Of a stretch of 64,000 nucleotides of DNA, positions 16,682 to 27,031 are shown piece after piece. Every line of letters starts with the position of its first letter. Position 1 is the first letter of the stretch. A model generated the notes under the pieces. The model was not told the origin of the DNA. It was given only the letters and a program-made list of their open reading frames with translations, and did not search any database. The position numbers and the translations under genes are program-made. The stretch comes from Brevibacillus laterosporus (lineage in GTDB: Bacteria > Bacillota > Bacilli > Brevibacillales > Brevibacillaceae), in assembly GCA_007833815.1 (NCBI GenBank), contig CP033464.1, positions 3,280,001 through 3,344,000 of the forward strand, read 5' to 3'.

Positions 16682-17992
16682 ATGAAAGTAGCCGTCATTG
16701 GAACTGGATATGTAGGAGTTACAACAGGGGTTGCATTAGCGATGGCGGGACATAAAGTGTTGGGGGTGGATATAGACGAAGAAAAGATACGTCTGTTGCA
16801 AACTGGCAGGTCACCCATTTATGAACCGGGTTTAGATGAAGCGCTGATAAATGTGATAACTAGAGGAACGTTAGGCTTTACCACTGATCTAACAGAGGCA
16901 CTCCTCCAAGCACAGGTTATTTTTATATGTGTAGGCACCCCTTCCGATCAGGAGGGAAGGGCTGATTTACGCGTTTTTAAAGAGGTAATAGATCAAGTGC
17001 ACCTCATGCTTACGTGCGATGAGACAGAGCGTGTATTGGTCATTAAGAGTACGGTACCTGTAGGAAGTAATGATCAAGTGGCCCAGCTTTTTACAGATTG
17101 CCCACAGATACACATCGTATCCAACCCAGAATTTCTGCGGGAAGGCAGTGCTTTGCAAGATTCGTTAGAGCCATCCCGCATCGTAATGGGGGCCTCTTCT
17201 GCAAAAGCGTTCGAGATACTAGAAGAACTATACGTTAATATTCATGCACCACGGATTAAAACGAGTCGCTTAAATGCAGAAATGATAAAATATGCTTCAA
17301 ATGCATTTTTATCTGTGCGAATTTCTTTTATGAACGAACTAGCACGGCTTAGTGATAAACTTGGAACGGATATTTCGATCATCGCTAATGGTATGGGTCT
17401 TGATTCGAGGATTGGTCCTGAATTTTTACGGGCAGGTTTGGGATATGGGGGGTCTTGTTTCCCAAAAGATACATCCGCCTTGCTATCAATGGCTAAAGAA
17501 TGGAATGAGCCGCTAACTATCTTGTACCAAGTTACCAAAGTGAACGAGCGACAGCCTGCTTGGTTTTTGCATAAAGTAGAACAGCGTTTGGGAGGACTTG
17601 CGCAAAAGCGAATTGCTTTATTAGGTTTATCCTTTAAACCAGATACGGATGATATCCGGGAAGCTCCTGCCCAAAAACTGCTGACTATCTTACAAAATAA
17701 AGAAGCGATTATCACCGCTTATGATCCAGTTGCTATGCCGCACATGCAACGAGTGTTCTCTCCCGAACGGGTAACGTATACCAGATCTGCTTATGAGGCA
17801 GTGAGCGGAGCGGATGCGGTCATCCTTTGCACAGAATGGAAGGAGTTTCTCCAATTAGATTTTGAACGTGTGCACCGAATTATGAATCAACCATTGATCT
17901 TTGATGGTCGTAATGCATTACCACATCATGATTTGAGACAGATTGGGTTTGAGTATGTTGGAATTGGAAATGGAATGGAAAGCCTGGCGTAG
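16682..17992 (+). CDS. UDP-glucose 6-dehydrogenase
   Basis: A 436-residue enzyme that oxidises UDP-glucose to UDP-glucuronate with two NAD. Seen: G-T-G-Y-V-G-V-T-T-G at residue 7 (NAD binding), V-I-K-S-T-V-P-V-G, S-N-P-E-F-L-R-E-G, and G-Y-G-G-S-C-F-P-K-D with the catalytic cysteine at residue 259. Length and motifs match Ugd/TuaD. As the last gene of the cluster, it implies an acidic (uronate-containing) glycan. GGAGG precedes the ATG. Confidence 0.93.
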   Translation: MKVAVIGTGYVGVTTGVALAMAGHKVLGVDIDEEKIRLLQTGRSPIYEPGLDEALINVITRGTLGFTTDLTEALLQAQVIFICVGTPSDQEGRADLRVFKEVIDQVHLMLTCDETERVLVIKSTVPVGSNDQVAQLFTDCPQIHIVSNPEFLREGSALQDSLEPSRIVMGASSAKAFEILEELYVNIHAPRIKTSRLNAEMIKYASNAFLSVRISFMNELARLSDKLGTDISIIANGMGLDSRIGPEFLRAGLGYGGSCFPKDTSALLSMAKEWNEPLTILYQVTKVNERQPAWFLHKVEQRLGGLAQKRIALLGLSFKPDTDDIREAPAQKLLTILQNKEAIITAYDPVAMPHMQRVFSPERVTYTRSAYEAVSGADAVILCTEWKEFLQLDFERVHRIMNQPLIFDGRNALPHHDLRQIGFEYVGIGNGMESLA

Positions 17993-18006
17993 AAGCCAGG
18001 TTTTTT
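17983..18006 (+). terminator. Terminator of glycan cluster
   Basis: CCTGGC and GCCAGG pair around a loop that holds the stop codon of the dehydrogenase, followed by six T. Confidence 0.82.
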
Positions 18007-18166
18007 CTATACGTAAGCAAATTTTTTTCGCGAATCCCCTTTTGCCAACAAGCGGGTGTAGAAGTTCTCAAACAATTGAATCGAATCCCCGCTTGGTGTA
18101 CGATGGGGAATAGTACCAGTTTTTCTGATGGCTCTGTCTATTTTCCATAAAAAGGAGTGTATCAAT

Positions 18167-19981
18167 GTGAACAAGACCAAAACATTACCCAAACGAAACG
18201 AAGTACCGGATCAATTCAAATGGAAGTTGGAAGATATATATGCTACCAACAGTGATTGGGAAAAAGATGCAGAGCTAGCAAAAACCTTGATCCAAAAAGC
18301 ACAAAGCTTCAAGGGGAAATTGGCTGATTCTGGGAAACAATTGTTGGAAGCGTTGACGTTAATGGATGAGCTGTCCCAAGTGATAGAAAAAATTTACGTG
18401 TACGCTCGTATGAGAAGAGATGAAGATAACGGAAATTCTACATACCAGGCTTTAACTGATCGTGCTACTTCACTATCTACACAAGTCTCCAGTGCGCTTG
18501 CGTATATTCAACCAGAAATTTTAGCAATTGAAGATGATCGTCTTGAGGCCTTGCTTAATGAAGAGAGTGGTTTGGATCAGTACAGAAGGTTTTTAGAAGA
18601 TGAGATCATTCGTTATAAACCACATACGTTGTCAGCTGAGGAAGAAGTCTTGCTAGCTGAGATGCGTGAGATTTCCGGTGCTCCAGCAAACATTTTCACC
18701 ATGTTAAACAATGCGGATATTAAATTCCCTATGGTTACTGATGAAAATGGAGAAGAGGTTGAGCTGACAAAGGGTCGTTACTCGCAGTATATGGAGAGTA
18801 AAGACCGACGTTTACGCCACGATGCGTTTAAAGCTATGTATGAAACATACCGAAATCATAAAAATACAATTGCAGCAACGCTAATTGCAAGCGTGAAACG
18901 CGATGTGTTTTATGCGCGTACCCGCAAGCATTCATCTGCGCTACAAGCCTCTCTATTTAATGATAATGTAGACCAATCTGTCTACGATAACCTAATTGCT
19001 ACGATTCATACAAATTTGCCTGAACTGCAACGTTATCTGGATCTACGCAAAAAAATGTTGGATGTAGATGAGCTGCACATGTATGACTTATATGTTCCGA
19101 TTGTAGCGGAAGCCAATATGAAAATTCCGTATGAAGAGGCAGTAAAAACGGTGGAAGACTCACTAGCCCCGCTTGGTGAGGCGTATGGAAAAGTATTGCA
19201 TGAAGGCTTCACTTCCGGTTGGGTAGACGTATATGAAAACCAAGGAAAAACGAGTGGGGCATATTCGTGGGGAACATATTCCGTTCATCCATATGTATTG
19301 ATGAATTACCAAGATAACTTAAATAACATGTTTACGTTAGCTCATGAAATGGGTCATGCGTTACACAGCTATTATTCACATGAAAAACAGCCATACACGT
19401 ATTCGCAATATCAAATCTTTGTAGCAGAAGTAGCTTCTACATTAAATGAAGCACTATTAATGCAACATATGCTTGCGCAAACAACGGAAAAAGAAAAACG
19501 CATGTATCTGCTTAACTACTACTTGGAGCAGTTTAGAGCGACTGTTTTCCGTCAGACCATGTTTGCCGAGTTCGAAAAAATGATTCATGCCACCATTGAA
19601 GAAGGGCAAGCGTTGACGGTAGACTCTCTCTCCAGCATGTATCGTGAGTTGAATGTGAAATACTTCGGAGACTCTGTCGTGATCGACGAAGATATTGATC
19701 TGGAATGGGCTCGAATTCCCCATTTCTATAACAATTTCTACGTGTACAAATATGCAACCGGATTTTCGGCTGCAACCTCGCTTTCCAAACAAATCTTGGA
19801 GGAAGGTGAGCCAGCTGTCGAGCGCTATTTGAACTTCCTAGCGAGTGGCGGTTCCGATTACCCTATTGAATTGTTGAAAAAAGCGGGAGTGGATATGGCA
19901 AAACCGGAGCCGATTGAAGAAGCAATGGCTGTCTTTAAAGGCTTGCTAGATGAATTGGAGCAATTGGTTTTATCTAAATAG
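18167..19981 (+). CDS. pepF: Oligoendopeptidase F
   Basis: A 604-residue M3-family zinc metallopeptidase that cleaves short peptides in the cytosol. The zinc site A-H-E-M-G-H-A-L-H has His393, Glu394 and His397, with the third ligand expected in V-A-E-V-A-S-T-L-N-E about 30 residues later. The N-terminal helical lid begins with N-E-V-P-D-Q-F-K-W-K-L-E-D-I-Y. I use GTG at 18167 because AAAAGGAG is 9 bases upstream; a longer frame from 18128 contains that site inside it. It stands alone between two terminators. Confidence 0.92.
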   Translation: MNKTKTLPKRNEVPDQFKWKLEDIYATNSDWEKDAELAKTLIQKAQSFKGKLADSGKQLLEALTLMDELSQVIEKIYVYARMRRDEDNGNSTYQALTDRATSLSTQVSSALAYIQPEILAIEDDRLEALLNEESGLDQYRRFLEDEIIRYKPHTLSAEEEVLLAEMREISGAPANIFTMLNNADIKFPMVTDENGEEVELTKGRYSQYMESKDRRLRHDAFKAMYETYRNHKNTIAATLIASVKRDVFYARTRKHSSALQASLFNDNVDQSVYDNLIATIHTNLPELQRYLDLRKKMLDVDELHMYDLYVPIVAEANMKIPYEEAVKTVEDSLAPLGEAYGKVLHEGFTSGWVDVYENQGKTSGAYSWGTYSVHPYVLMNYQDNLNNMFTLAHEMGHALHSYYSHEKQPYTYSQYQIFVAEVASTLNEALLMQHMLAQTTEKEKRMYLLNYYLEQFRATVFRQTMFAEFEKMIHATIEEGQALTVDSLSSMYRELNVKYFGDSVVIDEDIDLEWARIPHFYNNFYVYKYATGFSAATSLSKQILEEGEPAVERYLNFLASGGSDYPIELLKKAGVDMAKPEPIEEAMAVFKGLLDELEQLVLSK

Positions 19982-20007
19982 AAGGTACAAATAAAACTCA
20001 CAAAAAT

Positions 20008-20031
20008 GAGGGTGTGTAACCCTCTTTTTTG
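20008..20031 (+). terminator. Terminator after pepF
   Basis: GAGGG and CCCTC pair around TGTGTAA and are followed by six T. Confidence 0.8.
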
Positions 20032-20311
20032 TTTGGAAACTATTACAGCTCGCATACAGAAAAAAGAGCTCTAATCAAGTAAGAATGCCTGTGTGTCAAC
20101 ACTTAGGTTGTGTGTCCGTTTCTTGAAGAGTAAGAAGACTCTTGGGTAACAGCAATGTTTTCTGTTACAATAATAAGTAAGAAATCGCTTACGTAGACAC
20201 CCCTTACAAACGCTTTCTTAAAACTGTAATGTGGGAGATGCGTATAATTGGGATGCCTAACAAAAGATAGAGAGAGGCTTCCTTTAGTACGAATAATAGG
20301 AGGAGTAAACC
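20032..20311 (+). promoter_or_regulatory. Upstream region of nagAB
   Basis: About 280 bases without a gene. It holds two short stems (20126-20143 and 20146-20168) and a TATAAT-like element in the sequence CGTATAATTGGG about 65 bases before nagA. I see no good match to a NagR/DasR-type operator. Confidence 0.35.
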
Positions 20312-21481
20312 ATGACTGTTGGTCAAACACAAAAAATCATGAATGTGAATATTGTCACAGAACAAGGCATTCTGGAACAGGCCATTCTCCTTATGAAAAA
20401 TGGAAAAATTATTTATGTAGGACCTGAAAATGGACAAGAAGCAGAGCATGTATATGATGGAAAAGGTGCCACATTAGCGCCAGGGTTTATTGATTTACAC
20501 GTACACGGTGGTGCGGGTTTTGACTTTATGGATGGCACACAGGAAGCTGTTGACGGTATTTGTAGCTTCCATGCTAAACACGGTACCACTGGCTTATTAG
20601 CCACTACGATGACAGCACCCATCGAACGTAATCTTGAGATACTGGAATTTTACTCCAATCTAATGGAGAACAAAGGTGCTAAAGTAGTTGGCGTTCATAT
20701 GGAAGGACCTTTTATAAATCCAGTCTTAAAAGGTGCGCAAAATGGAGATTGGATTGAGCCCCCAACTCTTGCTAATATGCAACGAGTCTTCGCTGTTGCC
20801 CGTCCTGGACTAGTGAAGCTCATGACTCTAGCGCCTGAACTAGTCACGGAAGATGAGGTTTTTGAGCTATTACGCGAACAGAAGGTTGTGGCCTCTGTTG
20901 GTCATTCCGAACAAAATTATGATGGAGCATGCCAATGCTTACGTAAAGGAGTAAATCATGCAACCCATCTGGGGAATGCAATGAAAGGCTTGCATCATCG
21001 TGATGTAGGTATTATCGGGTTAGCCATGCAAAATCCTGAAATGACGTTTGACTTTATCTGTGATGGTATTCACTTATCCTCGAATTTCATCCGTATTTTG
21101 GCAAAAGCTTGCGAATTACATCAGATGATGTTAATTACTGATGCGATGCGCGCGGCAGGCCTAGAGGATGGCGAATATGATCTGGGTGGACAGGCCGTGA
21201 CCGTACACGGTAATGAAGCGCGTCTTGCCGATGGGACATTAGCGGGTAGTGTTCTTACATTGGATAAAGCACTGTCTAACTTTATGCAGTTTACAAAGAT
21301 TCCTTTGGAAAAAGCGATTTACTTGCTAACGATGAACCAAGCAAAAAAATTGGGAATCAGTGATACGAAAGGTAGCATCAAAGTAAACAAAGATGCTGAC
21401 CTTGTACTATTATCCAGTGAGTACCAGGTTTTGGCAACGTGGGTAGAAGGTAAAATTGTATTTGAAAAGGCGGCGAACTAG
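20312..21481 (+). CDS. nagA: N-acetylglucosamine-6-phosphate deacetylase
   Basis: A 389-residue amidohydrolase that turns GlcNAc-6-phosphate into glucosamine-6-phosphate and acetate. Seen: D-L-H-V-H-G-G-A-G-F near residue 62 (metal His pair), H-M-E-G-P-F (metal Glu), V-G-H-S-E-Q-N-Y, N-H-A-T-H-L-G-N-A-M and I-T-D-A-M-R-A-A-G with the catalytic Asp. AGGAGG precedes the ATG. It is directly followed by nagB, so the two steps that feed amino sugars into glycolysis are made together. Confidence 0.93.
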   Translation: MTVGQTQKIMNVNIVTEQGILEQAILLMKNGKIIYVGPENGQEAEHVYDGKGATLAPGFIDLHVHGGAGFDFMDGTQEAVDGICSFHAKHGTTGLLATTMTAPIERNLEILEFYSNLMENKGAKVVGVHMEGPFINPVLKGAQNGDWIEPPTLANMQRVFAVARPGLVKLMTLAPELVTEDEVFELLREQKVVASVGHSEQNYDGACQCLRKGVNHATHLGNAMKGLHHRDVGIIGLAMQNPEMTFDFICDGIHLSSNFIRILAKACELHQMMLITDAMRAAGLEDGEYDLGGQAVTVHGNEARLADGTLAGSVLTLDKALSNFMQFTKIPLEKAIYLLTMNQAKKLGISDTKGSIKVNKDADLVLLSSEYQVLATWVEGKIVFEKAAN

Positions 21482-22216
21482 ATGATGCAGGTAAAAATAT
21501 TCGAGGATTATGACAAACTAAGCCGTTATGCAGCGGATATTTTTTTAGAGCAGATTGAGAAAAAATCGGATGCCGTTCTTGGTTTGGCTACGGGGGGAAC
21601 ACCTGAAGGATTTTATAAACACCTGATTACCAGTTACCAAAACGAGAAGTTGGATTTCTCTACCTTACGTACGTTTAATCTAGACGAATATTATCCGATC
21701 AAGCGTGAGCATCCACAAAGTTATTGGACATTCATGAACGATCGTCTATTTGCCTATGTAAATATACCAAATAAAAATATTCACCTTCCTAATGGCGAAA
21801 CCACCAATGTGGATGCTGAATGCAACCGATACGAAGAAGAAATTGGATCTATTGGGGGAGTAGACATTCAGATTTTAGGAATTGGGGAAAATGGTCATAT
21901 CGGATTTAATGAACCAGGAGCTTCCTTTGATTCACGTACTCGTATGGTAGAGCTGGCAAAGAACACCATTCAAGCTAACTCTCGCTATTTCGATAGTGAG
22001 GAGGATGTGCCACGCCATGCTATTACGATGGGGATTGCTAGCATTATGCAAAGTAAAAAGATCGTAATTATAGCAGCTGGCGTGAAAAAGGCAGAAGCAG
22101 TGGCGAAAGCGATCCAAGGTGAAGTAACAGAAGAGCTACCTGCTTCTATTTTACAAAAGCATCCTGATGTAATCCTCCTATTGGATAAGGAAGCGGCATC
22201 CTTGTTGCAATCATAA
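21482..22216 (+). CDS. nagB: Glucosamine-6-phosphate deaminase
   Basis: A 244-residue enzyme that converts glucosamine-6-phosphate to fructose-6-phosphate and ammonia. Seen: L-A-T-G-G-T-P-E-G-F-Y near residue 35 (phosphate binding), N-L-D-E-Y (catalytic Asp), and L-G-I-G-E-N-G-H-I-G-F-N-E-P-G, which holds the catalytic His and Glu. The ATG follows the nagA stop with no gap. A second ATG one codon later is an equal choice of start. The length matches the Bacillus form, which lacks the C-terminal allosteric extension of the E. coli enzyme. Confidence 0.93.
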   Translation: MMQVKIFEDYDKLSRYAADIFLEQIEKKSDAVLGLATGGTPEGFYKHLITSYQNEKLDFSTLRTFNLDEYYPIKREHPQSYWTFMNDRLFAYVNIPNKNIHLPNGETTNVDAECNRYEEEIGSIGGVDIQILGIGENGHIGFNEPGASFDSRTRMVELAKNTIQANSRYFDSEEDVPRHAITMGIASIMQSKKIVIIAAGVKKAEAVAKAIQGEVTEELPASILQKHPDVILLLDKEAASLLQS

Positions 22217-22232
22217 ATAATAAGTAACTCAG

Positions 22233-22266
22233 AAAAGACTGTCTATATCGAGTAGACAGTCTTTTT
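22233..22266 (+). terminator. Terminator of nagAB
   Basis: A 13-bp stem (22233-22245 with 22253-22265) with a 7-base loop ends in a T run. Confidence 0.88.
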
Positions 22267-22534
22267 CTATGTATAAATAGGTGAGTTATAGACGTGTTTA
22301 TGCTCAAAGAGCGAAGGGGATTTGTGTTTTTTATAAATATAGTTAGTTCATTTTGCTTTTTTTACCATATAAGGTTACAAAGGTTTTTTTTGTATAAATT
22401 TATATTTTACTATATTTTCCTTATGATTGCAATCTCCGCCTTAAGTTGGATACAAGTTCCACCTGCTGGCCGTTCTGCTATTTCTGAAAATTAGAGACAA
22501 TAAAATAAAAAGGAAAGAGCTGGGAGGAACAGTG

Positions 22535-23767
22535 GTGAGACGTGTTGTCGTATTGGTTTTGGGCGCCTCAATGTTGATAGTTAGTGGTTGCACGGGGAAT
22601 GTGGAGCCAGTAGCGAGTGTACAAGAGGCAAAAAGTAATAAATGGGTAGAAACCTATAAGATTGAACAGTCACCAAAGTCAACTTTGTTAGGCTATTCAG
22701 GAGTAGTTGAAGCAAATAAACAGGTAACGCTTGGCTTTGGCAGTTCAGGTAAAATTGCACAACTTATTTCAGAGAAAGGGACTAATGTACAACAGGGTCA
22801 GGTATTGGCCTCTTTGGATGCGAAAGTATATCAGGTAGCTGCACAGGCTGCCGCGGGGCAAGTACAATCAGCAGCAGTAGCCGCTCAAGAAACACGGAAA
22901 GGAGCCTCTCAAGAAGCACTAGCCCAGCAAAAAATAAAATTGGATCGAGAACAACAAAATGCTACGGAGGCAAAAAAGGCTGCCAAGCAAGGGGAGGCTT
23001 TGTTTCAAGGTGGTGCGCTTTCAAAAAATGATTATGAAGCTCTTCTTCTCCAAGTAAAGCAAGCAGAGATGAGCGTGAAAAATGAACAGATTGCACTACA
23101 GGAGCTACAAAGAGGAGCAAATCCAGATCAATTAGCTCGGGCAAGTGCTGCAATAACACTAGCAAACAGTGAGGCTGTACGAGCGCAGGAGAGTTTGCAA
23201 CAAACGAAAATCATTGCCCCGTTTTCTGGAACGATAGTAGCAGTGAATGAACAGGTAGGTAAGGTTGTAGCCGGCGGACAGAGCGTGATTGAGTTAGTTG
23301 ATTTGAAAGCGGTTAAGGTAGCCTTGTCCGTTGCAAGTGATGAAGTTGGATTTTTTACAGAGGGTAAGCAGGTAGAAGTACAGGGTGCTACTGGTGTAGT
23401 GAACAAAGGTACCATCCAGTTTGTTTCACCCGTGATCGAGCCTGCAAACGGTAAATATCGCGTTGAAATTAGCATGGCTAATCCGGAGCAAAAATGGCGA
23501 GGCGGCATGGTGGCAAACGTACTAGTACCACGTCCGTTGCAAGGAATTTTATTGCCTTTGGAATGTGTGGGACTTACGAATGAAACCCATTTTGTTATGA
23601 AAGTAGAAGATGGCATAGTGAAAAAACATCCCGTCCAAGTTGGTCAGATCATTAATGAAAAAATTGAAATTCTAGAAGGTGTCTCTGTAGGGGAACAAGT
23701 GGTGAAAAGTGGTATTACCTATATCGTTGACGGTGAAAAAGTAGCGGTGAAGGGAGTAAAACCATGA
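22535..23767 (+). CDS. Efflux RND adaptor (membrane-fusion) lipoprotein
   Basis: A 410-residue periplasmic-adaptor-type protein. The N-terminus is a lipoprotein signal with lipobox I-V-S-G-C. Then come a biotinyl-lipoyl half (G-K-I-A-Q-L-I-S-E-K-G-T-N-V-Q-Q-G), a long Ala/Gln-rich coiled-coil hairpin (about 90-205), the second lipoyl half (I-I-A-P-F-S-G-T-I-V) and beta-barrel domains. Two GTG codons compete; 22535 leaves 7 bases after GGAGG against 4 for 22532. It overlaps the pump gene as ATGA and should link that pump to export across the wall. Confidence 0.88.
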   Translation: MRRVVVLVLGASMLIVSGCTGNVEPVASVQEAKSNKWVETYKIEQSPKSTLLGYSGVVEANKQVTLGFGSSGKIAQLISEKGTNVQQGQVLASLDAKVYQVAAQAAAGQVQSAAVAAQETRKGASQEALAQQKIKLDREQQNATEAKKAAKQGEALFQGGALSKNDYEALLLQVKQAEMSVKNEQIALQELQRGANPDQLARASAAITLANSEAVRAQESLQQTKIIAPFSGTIVAVNEQVGKVVAGGQSVIELVDLKAVKVALSVASDEVGFFTEGKQVEVQGATGVVNKGTIQFVSPVIEPANGKYRVEISMANPEQKWRGGMVANVLVPRPLQGILLPLECVGLTNETHFVMKVEDGIVKKHPVQVGQIINEKIEILEGVSVGEQVVKSGITYIVDGEKVAVKGVKP

Positions 23768-26700
23768 GTAAACTCTTATCGTTCTTCCTACAACGAAAGC
23801 TTATTGTATATCTCTTGACCATGATGATTTTATTCGCAGGTTTTGCTTCCCTTTCTTCCTTTAAAGTGTTTCTCGTTCCAAAAACGAACCTACCTTGGAT
23901 TATTGCCAATATTTCTGGCGGTTCCCTTCCCCCGAAGAGATGGAAAAAAAAGTAGCAGAGCGAGTAGAAAAAGAAGTAAAGGGCATGGAGGAAGTAAAAG
24001 ATTATTATTCATCCTCTTCTAGTGGAAACGTTCAAATTACTTTGGTAGCTAAGGAAGGTAAAGGAGAAGTTGCTAAACAGAAGCTGGAGAGCATTATCAA
24101 CCGAGAGCGGACTAGTTTTCCTAAAGAAGTAGAACATAGTAACATCTACCAAGCCAATTATGGTGATGAAACCCTCATGATGTTGGCTCTAACAGGAAAT
24201 GATCCTCAATCGCTATACACTTATGCTCAAGATACGCTAAAGGAGCGAATAGAGGCGGTATCTGGTGTAAAAGAAGTAGAGATTAGCAAAGGAAGCTTTG
24301 AAAATAAAATAGCAATTACCTTATTACCAGAGCGTCTCTCTGCTTATCAGGTGACACCAATACAGATTTATCAGGAACTACAAAAACAAAATTGGAAACA
24401 AGCACTAGGGACACTTGATAATGCAGGCTATCAGACGGTAATCGAATTGGATAAGACCCTACATCATGTAGAGGAATTAAAATCTGTAATAATCCCAACA
24501 CCAAGAGGGATGACACCTCTCAGTCAATTGGCAACCGTTAAAGATTTACGTGGTAGCGAAAGTGATCAATCGCTTGCTATCTATAAAGGAAAACCTTATA
24601 TTGGTTTATCAATAAAACGTACAGAAGGTAGCGAAATCATACCAACTCAAACAAAGGTAGAACAAGTTATCACACAAATTAATCAGGAAGCAAACGGAAA
24701 TTATCAACTAACACCTATATTTGAGGCAGCCTCTTTTATTGATCATTCTATCAATAATTTGAGTAGGGATGTCATGATCGGCGGAGCACTGGCTATTTTG
24801 GTATTATTCGTCTTTTTACGTAACTGGCGGGTGACTATGGTAATTGCTACAATGTTACCACTCTCTATTTTAATGACATTTATTGCTTTGAAAGTGTTTG
24901 GTTATAATTTCGATATGGTAACCCTCATATCTCTTAGTTTATCGGTTGGTTTAATTGTTGATGCAGCAATCGTGGTTTTGGAGAGTATTTATCATTACCG
25001 CGAGCAAGGGAAAGCATTGCGAGAGTCGATTATGCTAGGTACTAAGGAGGTACTTACACCTGTATTGTCATCGCAGATCACCATGGTAGTTGTATTCTTA
25101 CCTTTGGTGCTGGCGGGTTTTGATGAATCGCTGACACCAATTTTCACTACTATTGCTTTTACTGTGACAGCAGCTATTGTATCAGCTACGATTGTCTCAC
25201 TTTTCTTTGTCCCGATTTTCTCAGATAGCTTCTTAAAAAAAGATAAGCCAAAAGTGAGTGGAGAAGATCACAAAGGTAATGTAATGGTACGATGGTTCGA
25301 CCGTGTCCTGCACCTTTGTTTACGTCGGCGTTTTGTTACGCTTGGTCTCGCTTTTCTCATGTTTTGCAGTATCTTTGTGCTGGCTCCGCAGGTTAAGACC
25401 AACTTGGGTATTGATGTGAATGAGAACTTCATCTTTGCGGATATTACGTTGCCGCATGGAACCTCTTTAGAAGGTGCCAAACAGGTTATTACCCAAACCG
25501 AAGAAAAATTAGCTACGATAAAAGAAGTAAAGGATGCTTATATCGGTGGTGACCTGAGACGCTTACAGTTACAAATTGCTTTATTGCCAAGAGCTGAGCG
25601 TTCCTTGGGTAAAGAAGAAATTAGTCAACAAGTAATGGAAAAAGCTAAGGAAGTAACCGGTGTAGAACGCTTTTCCTTCAGCACAGATAGTCCAGATGGT
25701 GGGGCAGTTACCGTCGAGGTAGAGATTACAGGAAAGGATTTAGAAAAAGCCAAAGAACTAAGCGAGCAAGTATCCACAATGCTAGTTGGCATCGAGGGTA
25801 TCTCGAGTGTTCGAAATGATTTTAGTGAAGGAAAAGAAAAGATTACACTGTTACCTAAAAAGGAAGCAATGAATCGCTTAAACGTTGACGAACAGGTGCT
25901 AGCCCAGCATTTATCTAGTATGATGGGCGAGCAAAAGGTGGTTGAAATTACGACGGACGGAACAGACGTAGATGTGGTAGCTCGATTCCCAGAACAAGAT
26001 ATGAAGCATCCCGAGCAACTAAAGAAAATGCTGATTCCTACGCAAAATCAAACGATGATCCCGCTTTTAGATGTCGTTGAATGGAAATATGGAAAGACTC
26101 CTCAGCAAATCAATCACCGCAATGGCGAGCGAGTAATCAAAGTGTCTGCTGACCTCGTTGGGGTTGATCCGGGAAATGCCACACGTATGCTGCAAACGAA
26201 GCTAGACCAACTGGTGGTACCAGCAGGCTTGCAAGCGGAGTTAGCTGGTAGCCTTAAAAATCAGGAAAACAATATGTCTAGTGCCTTGTTTGTTTTTCTA
26301 GGTGCCATTGCATGCATCTATCTGATTATGGTTGCCCAATTTGGTCGTTTGTCGCATCCCTTTATCATTATGCTTACACTTCCAATGGCAGGTGTAGGTG
26401 TTGTTGCTGGTCTAGTTTTGACACAACGCATGATGACAGCGATGTCCATCATTGGCGTAATTATGCTAATTGGAATTGTCGTCTCCAATGCGATCCTCTT
26501 AATTGACCGGATTAACTTGCTTAGAAAACGTGGAATGCCGTTGAAAGAAGCCATTATCCAAGGAACTCATGACCGTGTACGCCCCGTACTTATGACGAAA
26601 ATTACAGCAATCCTCGGTATGGTACCAATGGCTCTGGCATTTGGAGACGGGGCTAGTTTAGAAGCGCCTCTAGCAACCGTAGTTATTGCTGGACTCGTCT

Positions 26701-26846
26701 TCCACACGCTGGTCACACTGGTTCTAGTACCAGTGCTGTATTCCGTGTTCGAAGGAATGCGTGATTGGTGGGACAAAAAAAGTGAGAAACGTATGCAAAA
26801 GCGATTGAAAAGATCAATACTGGAAACTACGGAAGGACAGCAGTAG
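23764..26846 (+). pseudogene. RND efflux pump, one-base frameshift
   Basis: An AcrB/SwrC-like proton-driven pump of about 1027 codons if the frame is repaired. The first 57 or so codons (start at 23764, first membrane helix, V-P-K-T-N-L-P-W-I) are in one frame; the rest, from S-P-E-E-M-E-K-K-V through all remaining membrane helices to 26846, is in another. The switch falls at the C5 run at 23929-23933, and one added C would restore a continuous protein. The second frame is open for more than 980 codons with normal motifs, so decay is recent, or the break is a base-calling error in a C run, or expression uses frameshifting. Confidence 0.8.
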
Positions 26847-26887
26847 AAGAAAAATAGGTATTTGAGATAAACGTGGAATTTAACAGA

Positions 26888-26940
26888 AAGAAGGGCTGTT
26901 TCAACGTCATTAATGGCGATGGGTAGCCCTTCTTATCTGT
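26888..26940 (+). terminator. Hairpin after RND pump
   Basis: AAGAAGGGCT (26888-26897) pairs with AGCCCTTCTT (26925-26934) around a 27-base loop. The T tract is poor, so termination is likely but not certain. Confidence 0.45.
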
Positions 26941-27031
26941 AAAAGTCATTCCAAAGATTGACGATTGAAATCACATAGTAGATTTGTTTACTAATATCCT
27001 CTAAAATATGGAAAAGAGAGAGGGGAATTAC

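Noticed and set aside
22294-22494. 66-codon hydrophobic frame before the efflux operon
   Set aside because: Only a weak GGTGAG precedes its GTG. The composition reflects a T-rich stretch, and nothing bounds it as a gene.
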